Assembly (NCBI GenBank): GCA_021647365.1
Contig: JAKIUW010000006.1
Span: forward strand, 1-64,000
Source of the DNA: Cocleimonas sp.
GTDB lineage: Bacteria; Pseudomonadota; Gammaproteobacteria; Thiotrichales; Thiotrichaceae
DNA length: 64,000 nucleotides
Direction of reading: 5' to 3'
The notes beneath the pieces were generated by a model, which saw nothing but the letters and a program-made list of their open reading frames with translations, was not told the origin of the DNA and did no database searches. This document shows positions 58,808 through 64,000 of this stretch, piece after piece. Position numbers and translations under genes: made by a program. Numbering within the stretch: position 1 is the first letter of the stretch; the number at the start of each line of letters is the position of its first letter.

Positions 58808-59794
58808 TTATAATTCTTTTAATGCATCATCCAAATAAACTTTAGGATCGATAATGTTATTATTCTCTTTTATTTCCAAATGTAAATGCGGCCCCGTAAC
58901 TCGCCCTGTCGCACCGACTTTTCCAATCAAGTCACCTTTTTTAACTAGGTCACCTTTTTTTACCAAAAATACACTGAGGTGTGCGTAGCGACTCTTGAGT
59001 GATTCGCTGTGATTAACCTCTAACAAGTTCCCATAAGCGCCCTTCCTGCCCTTGAAAGTAACAAAGCCGTTGGCTATTGCATAAACATGAGTGCCTGTTT
59101 TTGCCGCAATATCCAAACCATTATGATGACGAGCGCTACCGTTTATTGGATCGCGTCGCTTACCAAACTTTGAAGAGATATAACCTTTTTTCAGAGGTGT
59201 GGAAAAATCATAGACCAGCAAAGAATTCCTTGAGGCTTTTAAGGATGCAAATTGATTGACGTATTTTGATTGGGTAGGTTTTGCTGTGTTTGAGTTTCCT
59301 AACAATTTAGCAAGGGCACCCTCCACTTCTTGTATTTCTATTGATGTCACAAGATTGTGAAGCTTTATTTTTTGTTTCTCTAAACTGTTCTCAATATTTT
59401 TAACGCTGGATTTAACGTCTTTCCCTCGTACAATGGCCGAACCAAAATAATTATTTGTAGCTTTTATTGCGCCACCCCGTGCGGGGGATTCTTTAAGCTC
59501 AAAGTCTTTAATATCCACTTTGCTTTTTGAGGCGATAAACGTGCTCAAGGTATTAAGCCTTTGCACTTCTGCATCTAGCACGCTGAGTTTATGAAGTACC
59601 GAGTTAAAGTTTTTGAACGCATTTTTATCATGCTTTGAAGCTAATAAACTTGATTCCGATGAGAAAGAGCCAACCACTAACGCACCCACAACCAACGTAA
59701 CAATAAACGCTAACGGTAGGAGAATATGCAGCCACAGTTTGACTGTAACTTTTTTGTGATAGTTTCCATTATCACTGATAAGAACTACTTTCAT
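58808..59794 (-). CDS. M23-family (LytM) metallopeptidase
   Basis: A 328-residue envelope protein with a cytoplasmic N-terminus, one transmembrane helix (about 22-46), a coiled coil, and a C-terminal M23 domain. The metal-binding motifs HHNGLDIAAKTG and GPHLHLEIKEN are intact. It may cleave peptidoglycan cross-links or activate an amidase. Its place upstream of secA and divergent from DUF721 is typical. An AAGGATAG site precedes the ATG. Confidence 0.9.
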   Translation of the reverse strand: MKVVLISDNGNYHKKVTVKLWLHILLPLAFIVTLVVGALVVGSFSSESSLLASKHDKNAFKNFNSVLHKLSVLDAEVQRLNTLSTFIASKSKVDIKDFELKESPARGGAIKATNNYFGSAIVRGKDVKSSVKNIENSLEKQKIKLHNLVTSIEIQEVEGALAKLLGNSNTAKPTQSKYVNQFASLKASRNSLLVYDFSTPLKKGYISSKFGKRRDPINGSARHHNGLDIAAKTGTHVYAIANGFVTFKGRKGAYGNLLEVNHSESLKSRYAHLSVFLVKKGDLVKKGDLIGKVGATGRVTGPHLHLEIKENNNIIDPKVYLDDALKEL

Positions 59795-59868
59795 GCTATC
59801 CTTGCTGTTCTTTGTTTTTAGTTAAGAGCTGCTAAGCGCATAGCGCGCGCCATTATAAGAGTTGCACC

Positions 59869-60276
59869 ATGAAGAATATTAATGACCTAGTTAATACCCA
59901 AATGGTCGAAAGTATCAAAAGTCACGACAAGCTGTCTAATGCCGTTTATGAATTCTTACATTTGAATAAAGAAAAACACAATGTATGGGTTGTGACAAAA
60001 CAGCAAAAACTGACTTTACTCACGGATAATCCCTACCTCGCTACACAGTTGAGATACCAACAAAAGGAAATTTGTCTGCATATTAATAAAAAATTCTTAA
60101 TGCAGTTAAACACCATTAAAGTAAGGATTGTTCCACCCAAAGGTGTTAAAGAAAAAATTGAAGAGAGTAATTTTAGAGTGAGCGAAAAAGCGGGTAAGGC
60201 TTTAGCAGATATTGCCAAAGATATTGCTGATGAAGGACTTAAAGAATCATTGTTGAAGCTGGCGAATAAAGAATAA
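59869..60276 (+). CDS. DUF721/DciA-like protein
   Basis: A 135-residue protein of the DUF721 family, which includes DciA, a loader of the replicative helicase in bacteria that lack DnaC. The KH-like segment (VWVVTKQQKLTLLTDNPYLA) followed by LRYQQKEICLHIN and IKVRIVPP is characteristic. It is divergent from the M23 gene and convergent with lpxC, a common arrangement. Confidence 0.8.
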   Translation: MKNINDLVNTQMVESIKSHDKLSNAVYEFLHLNKEKHNVWVVTKQQKLTLLTDNPYLATQLRYQQKEICLHINKKFLMQLNTIKVRIVPPKGVKEKIEESNFRVSEKAGKALADIAKDIADEGLKESLLKLANKE

Positions 60277-60282
60277 CGCAAT

Positions 60283-60297
60283 CATCATGTAAAAGTT
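60283..60297. repeat. Decayed G-tract arm (copy 14)
   Basis: CATCATGTAAAAGT without the G-tract, between the convergent DUF721 and lpxC genes. The following 100 bp hold a degraded palindrome (GTCCTTGCGAAGCAAG) and a CCCTTCGACTCCGCTCAGG core at 60401-60427. Confidence 0.5.
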
Positions 60298-60431
60298 GCT
60301 TTTTAAGGCTCACCAAGAGCCAAAAAGTATGCATAGTCCTTGCGAAGCAAGACGGAGTAGCGGTTGAAGCAAGGAGTGATGTAATAAACGTAAGTACTTG
60401 GAACCCTTCGACTCCGCTCAGGAATGCCCTT

Positions 60432-61361
60432 CTAAGCAAACTCGTAGCTATCACCAAAATACAACTGCGGTGCTTTTTCATCTTCACCAATGGTGACGAT
60501 TTCCCAAGCATCTTCGTGCTTGAGTAGCTCTAGCGTTAATAGATTATTGATGGCATGGCCTGATTTATGTCCGTGGTATGCGCCGATAAGCCCATAACCC
60601 AATACATATAAATCACCAATGGCATCGAGCATTTTGTGTTTTACAAACTCGTCGCTGTAACGCAGACCGTCTTTATTAAGTACGCGATATTCATCCAGCA
60701 CAACCGCGTTGCTAAAGCTTCCACCTAATCCTAGGTTTTTAGAACGTAGCATTTCAGCATCACGCATAAAACCAAAAGTTCTGGCGCGACTGATTACGCT
60801 ATTGTAGGAATCTATCGACAAATCATGTTCGAGCACTTGCTGTGTGTCTTTTACTGCAGGATGATCAAAATCAATTTCGAAAGACACTTTAAAACCATCG
60901 TGTGGTGTGAGCTCTGCCCAGCCGTAGTCATTTTCAAAACGAATGGGGTTTTTGATTTTTATGAGTTTTTTTGCGGCGCTTTGCGTTTCGATACCTGCCG
61001 ATTGAATCAAGAAAATAAAGGGTGCAGCGCTGCCATCCATAATAGGCACTTCAGTAGCATCCAAATCAACGTAAGCATTATCAATGCCTAATCCTGCAAA
61101 AGCAGACATCAAATGCTCGATAGTTGATACCTTAATTTCAGAACCACTCGCATCTTCTTTCACTAACGAGGTGCTTAGCATAGTTTCGCCCACCGATGCA
61201 GGCGCAGCTTTAATTTCTACAGGCGGATCTAAGTCGATACGTGTGAATACGATGCCAGTATTAACAGGCGCTGGGCGCAACGTCAGGTTCACTCGTTTAC
61301 CAGAGTGTACGCCAATGCCCATCGTGCTAACGATGCTATCGAGTGTTCTTTGTTTTAACAC
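60432..61361 (-). CDS. lpxC: LpxC, UDP-3-O-acyl-N-acetylglucosamine deacetylase
   Basis: A 309-residue zinc enzyme that commits lipid A synthesis. Metal and catalytic residues lie in EHLMSAFAG (about residue 79), KHKMLDAIGDL and GHKSGHAINN. The start is GTG 61361, giving MLKQRTL with a close AAAGGGGA site; this matches the usual LpxC opening. Confidence 0.95.
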   Translation of the reverse strand: MLKQRTLDSIVSTMGIGVHSGKRVNLTLRPAPVNTGIVFTRIDLDPPVEIKAAPASVGETMLSTSLVKEDASGSEIKVSTIEHLMSAFAGLGIDNAYVDLDATEVPIMDGSAAPFIFLIQSAGIETQSAAKKLIKIKNPIRFENDYGWAELTPHDGFKVSFEIDFDHPAVKDTQQVLEHDLSIDSYNSVISRARTFGFMRDAEMLRSKNLGLGGSFSNAVVLDEYRVLNKDGLRYSDEFVKHKMLDAIGDLYVLGYGLIGAYHGHKSGHAINNLLTLELLKHEDAWEIVTIGEDEKAPQLYFGDSYEFA

Positions 61362-61486
61362 GTGATCCCCTTTGATCTAAACATCTTTGTTAAAAGATGC
61401 GATCTAAACCCTTTTTTATCTAAATACATTATACAATACTTATACTAGATTCTAGCTTAACGATGCATTATACCTTATTTACGGTT

Positions 61487-62407
61487 CTAATGCGCAACTT
61501 GTATCTTTTCAAGTTGTTGCTTAGTGAGAACAAAAACACCATCGCCACCGCGCTCAAACTCTATCCATTCGAAAGGCATCTCAGGGAAAAGTTCCATCAA
61601 CGCATATTGGCTATTGCCTACTTCAACGACCAAAATGCCATTATCGGTTAAATGTTGCGCCGCTTGTTGCAAGATCACCCGCGTAAGATCCAAACCATCC
61701 GCGCCCGAACTTAAGCCCAATTCTGGCTCATGGTGAAATTCTTGCGGTAAGTCTGTCATATCCTCTGCATCGACATACGGTGGATTACTGACAATAATAT
61801 CGTACTGCTTACCTTCCAGATTGCTAAAAATATTCGATTCAATCGCTGTGACGCGTTGGCGTGCATCATGCCCATCAATATTAATATTGGCGACTTCCAA
61901 AGCTTCTGGTGATACATCCGAAAGGTCAACATCCGCCTGCGGGAAGGCGTAAGCACAAGCTATACCGATGCAACCACTGCCTGTACAAAGATCCAGCACA
62001 TTCAGCACATCATCCGCATCTACCCAAGGCGCAAATTGATTTTCTACCAGCTCGGCAATGGGTGAACGTGGCACAAGCACGCGCTCATCCACGTAAAACT
62101 GTAGCCCTGCAAACCAACCTTCATTGAAGATGTATGCAGCAGGGATTTTATCAGTGATGCGCTTCTTTATTATTTCAACAACCGTGGTTTTTTCACTTTG
62201 CGTTAAAGCAGATGACCAATAAACATCTGGTGTATCAACAGGCAAATTCAAAGCACGAAGCACTAAATAAGCCGCCTCATCCAAAGGCGATGAAAGCCCG
62301 TGCGAGTAGCTCAATTCAGCTTCAACAAAACGACTTGCGCCCCAACGGATAAAATCGGTAATGGTTAATAACTCAGATATTTTGGAAATTTCTAATTCAG
62401 CTGGCAT
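61487..62407 (-). CDS. prmB: PrmB, ribosomal protein L3 glutamine methyltransferase
   Basis: A 306-residue SAM-dependent methyltransferase. The NPPY catalytic motif is in IIVSNPPYVDAED and the SAM loop is LDLCTGSGCIGIACA. The N-terminal region and length fit PrmB rather than PrmC. ATG 62407 with an AAGAGA site is preferred over ATG 62437. Its 5' end is divergent from psd, 67 bp away. Confidence 0.9.
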   Translation of the reverse strand: MPAELEISKISELLTITDFIRWGASRFVEAELSYSHGLSSPLDEAAYLVLRALNLPVDTPDVYWSSALTQSEKTTVVEIIKKRITDKIPAAYIFNEGWFAGLQFYVDERVLVPRSPIAELVENQFAPWVDADDVLNVLDLCTGSGCIGIACAYAFPQADVDLSDVSPEALEVANINIDGHDARQRVTAIESNIFSNLEGKQYDIIVSNPPYVDAEDMTDLPQEFHHEPELGLSSGADGLDLTRVILQQAAQHLTDNGILVVEVGNSQYALMELFPEMPFEWIEFERGGDGVFVLTKQQLEKIQVAH

Positions 62408-62474
62408 GGATTCTCTTGGTACTTGTGTTGTTATCACTTATTATCGCTTATTTAGCGTACTAGGAACAAGTAAC

Positions 62475-63323
62475 ATGTCGGCATCTTTTACAGATTATTT
62501 AAAATCAGGCTCGCTCTATTTTTTGCCGCACCATGCCGTCTCTCGTGTTGTATTTAAACTTACGCGGATAAAATCTCGCTTCGTCCCTAAAGCCATCACT
62601 CTTTTCAGCAATGCTTTTAAAGTAAATTTAAACGAAGCCCTAAATCCAGACCCTAAAAGCTACGCAACTTTTAATGAATTTTTCACGCGCGAGTTAATGG
62701 CAGGCGCAAGACCGATAGCTGACACCAAAATCACCAGCCCAGTGGATGGCACCATCAGCCAGTTTGGTAACGTTGTGGATGGAGAGATTGTTCAAGCCAA
62801 AGGCGTAAATTACAGCCTAAACCAGTTACTCGGTGGTAACCAAGAGCGCACCGATAAATTCAAAAACGGTCAATTTATCACCATTTATTTATCACCCAAA
62901 GATTACCATCGCATCCACATGCCCTGTGCTGGAACACTCGTAGAACATACCCACATACCCGGTCGATTATTCAGCGTAGCAAAGCACACAGTGAATACCA
63001 TCAAAGGTATTTTTGCTCGCAATGAACGCGTTGTCGCTATGTTTGATACTGAGTATGGCTCCATGGCAATGGTGTTGGTTGGCGCGATAAATGTAGCCGC
63101 GATTGAAACCGTTTGGGCAGGTTTGATCACACCTCCAAAAGGCGAAGCAACCACCTCTAAAAATTACAGCAGTAAGAATATAAGCCTCGATAAAGGCGAA
63201 GAAATGGGACGATTTAATATGGGTTCTACGGTAATCTTGGTATTTGCTGAAGGTGCACCAAAACTCAAAAATGAACTAAGTACTGATCAAAGCCTACAGC
63301 TAGGTGTATCGCTCTCAAATTAA
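62475..63323 (+). CDS. psd: Phosphatidylserine decarboxylase proenzyme
   Basis: A 282-residue membrane enzyme that makes phosphatidylethanolamine. It cleaves itself at the conserved Gly-Ser site in FNMGSTVILVF (LGST-type, about residue 250) to form the pyruvoyl group. The triad residues lie in SPVDGTISQ and DYHRIHMP. ATG 62475 with an AGGA site gives the usual opening FTDYLKSGSLYFLP; an earlier in-frame ATG overlaps prmB. Confidence 0.94.
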   Translation: MSASFTDYLKSGSLYFLPHHAVSRVVFKLTRIKSRFVPKAITLFSNAFKVNLNEALNPDPKSYATFNEFFTRELMAGARPIADTKITSPVDGTISQFGNVVDGEIVQAKGVNYSLNQLLGGNQERTDKFKNGQFITIYLSPKDYHRIHMPCAGTLVEHTHIPGRLFSVAKHTVNTIKGIFARNERVVAMFDTEYGSMAMVLVGAINVAAIETVWAGLITPPKGEATTSKNYSSKNISLDKGEEMGRFNMGSTVILVFAEGAPKLKNELSTDQSLQLGVSLSN

Positions 63324-63377
63324 CCACTTTTAGTTAGAATCAAAGATCAAACACAATATTAATAAGGAAATAATATT

Positions 63378-63671
63378 ATGCACAACATAAAAAAATCATT
63401 CTTAATCTCCATGTTTATGCTGCTAACCGCTTGCGGAGGATCATTACAAGCGGGTCGCATGGATAATGCAGAAGGACATTTCATACTAGCTGAACGCGCA
63501 ATTAGTGCATCAAACGTAAGGGTCGCCAACGACAGCCTAGGCACAGCCAAAGCCTTCCTTGCTACTGTAAACGATTTTAAGAAAAGCCTGAATATACATG
63601 AGCTAAGACGCTTTGAAGCGCTGAAAAAACGCGAAGCTAAAGTTGAGAGAACAATTAAGGGTATGCGCTAA
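63378..63671 (+). CDS. Small lipoprotein
   Basis: A 97-residue protein with a lipoprotein signal (FMLLTACGG, Cys at about residue 19). The mature part is charged and helical (ALKKREAKVERTIKG). An AAGGAA site precedes the ATG. No family is recognised. It is 54 bp after psd but may be a separate unit. Confidence 0.65.
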   Translation: MHNIKKSFLISMFMLLTACGGSLQAGRMDNAEGHFILAERAISASNVRVANDSLGTAKAFLATVNDFKKSLNIHELRRFEALKKREAKVERTIKGMR

Positions 63672-63916
63672 TATTTTTACAACCATTTTATCTGGCTTGT
63701 AAAAGCACCCCCCAATATAACCTCCTCCTTATTTTGTAAAATAACAAATCAATATTTATGATAGAGATAGACCTGCTCCCATATATTTGGGGTTATTATC
63801 CTGAGCCTTGATAATGTCTACACAGCTAGTCCTTAACACTTCATGGATTATTACATCGTAGGGGGATACCAGATTCTCTGGCTGTCGGTCTTACCTATTT
63901 TGTCATCTAGTGTTTA
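63672..63916. other. Non-coding gap before an IS110-type fragment
   Basis: About 245 bp with no convincing gene. A degraded G-tract trace (TGTAAAAGCACCCCCC) lies at about 63697-63712. The rest may be decayed mobile-element sequence. Confidence 0.4.
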
Positions 63917-64000
63917 TTATCTCTCTAAAAATCGTGGTCGGATCTGATTACACAACACCATTCTATCACTAATCGTTCCTTCTCGGAGCCGATGTAGTGC
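63917..64000 (-). pseudogene. IS110-family transposase fragment (partial, runs off the window)
   Basis: On the minus strand, from the window edge, 27 codons read ALHRLREGTISDRMVLCNQI then RPRFLER and stop. This resembles the conserved LHR-(V/I)RE...R-T-A-L-x-NQIRGLL segment of IS110-family transposases. A stop directly after it, where active copies continue for 200 or more residues, indicates a truncated remnant. The call rests on one short motif. Confidence 0.5.

Noticed and set aside
62361..63323. Psd start at 62361
   Set aside because: The first 38 residues overlap the prmB start on the other strand and do not resemble Psd; ATG 62475 has a ribosome site.
63672..64000. A tRNA or riboswitch at the right edge
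   Set aside because: No cloverleaf or conserved riboswitch core could be found; the only recognisable piece is the IS110-like peptide.

Overview
The window looks like a chromosome segment of a low-GC (by eye) gammaproteobacterial sulfur oxidiser that oxidises stored sulfur through reverse-type dissimilatory sulfite reductase. The evidence is a complete dsrABEFHCMKLJOP operon (5533-16811, minus strand), a candidate sulfur-globule envelope protein (51908-52738), a cysteine-less DsrC paralogue (28378-28716) and typical gammaproteobacterial housekeeping genes (secA, argJ, mutT, lpxC, psd, prmB, fabI, ung). The lineage within the Gammaproteobacteria cannot be fixed from this sequence alone.

Layout. 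1-5366 is an accessory toxin island: the end of an IS21-family element that cuts an Rhs protein, a small membrane protein, a secreted protein, and a polymorphic toxin with a pilin-like N-terminus, a Hint domain and a kinase-like C-terminus, followed by a likely immunity gene. 5533-16811 is the dsr operon. 17118-19201 holds a divergent TauD-like dioxygenase and an orphan Cas6/Cmx6-family protein with a small partner gene. 19349-28246 is a Pil-Chp type chemosensory operon (PilH-like, CheW, PilJ-like MCP, ChpA-like hybrid kinase, second receiver protein). 28378-29119 is a divergent pair of small genes (DsrC-like / 64 aa). 29213-39932 is the most unusual block: eight co-directional genes (two substrate-binding/OmpA fusions, a VWA protein, a membrane coiled-coil protein, TelA, and a complete urea/taurine-type ABC transporter) with a divergent Ycf46-like AAA+ ATPase. 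40246-51860 is a mosaic of short housekeeping and hypothetical genes, two of them paralogous. 51908-63671 carries the sulfur-globule candidate and the conserved mutT-argJ-secA-M23-DUF721-lpxC-prmB-psd neighbourhood. The right edge (63917-64000) holds an IS110-type transposase fragment.

Four signals span the window. (1) A palindromic G-tract repeat family of about 14 copies lies mostly between convergent genes and in two places supplies the start region of a gene. (2) A 16-bp dyad, TATCCY-N4-GRGGTA, is present in three divergent intergenic regions (dsrA/tauD-like, dsrC-like/64-aa gene, GYADG small protein/Sel1) and resembles operators of the CsoR/CstR family, suggesting a sulfur regulon. (3) The TelA-VWA-SBP/OmpA-ABC-AAA+ block looks like one envelope-spanning system and is the best candidate for something undescribed. 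(4) Both edges and the toxin island show mobile-element activity. All assignments come from reading the sequence and recalling family features; no database search or computation was run.
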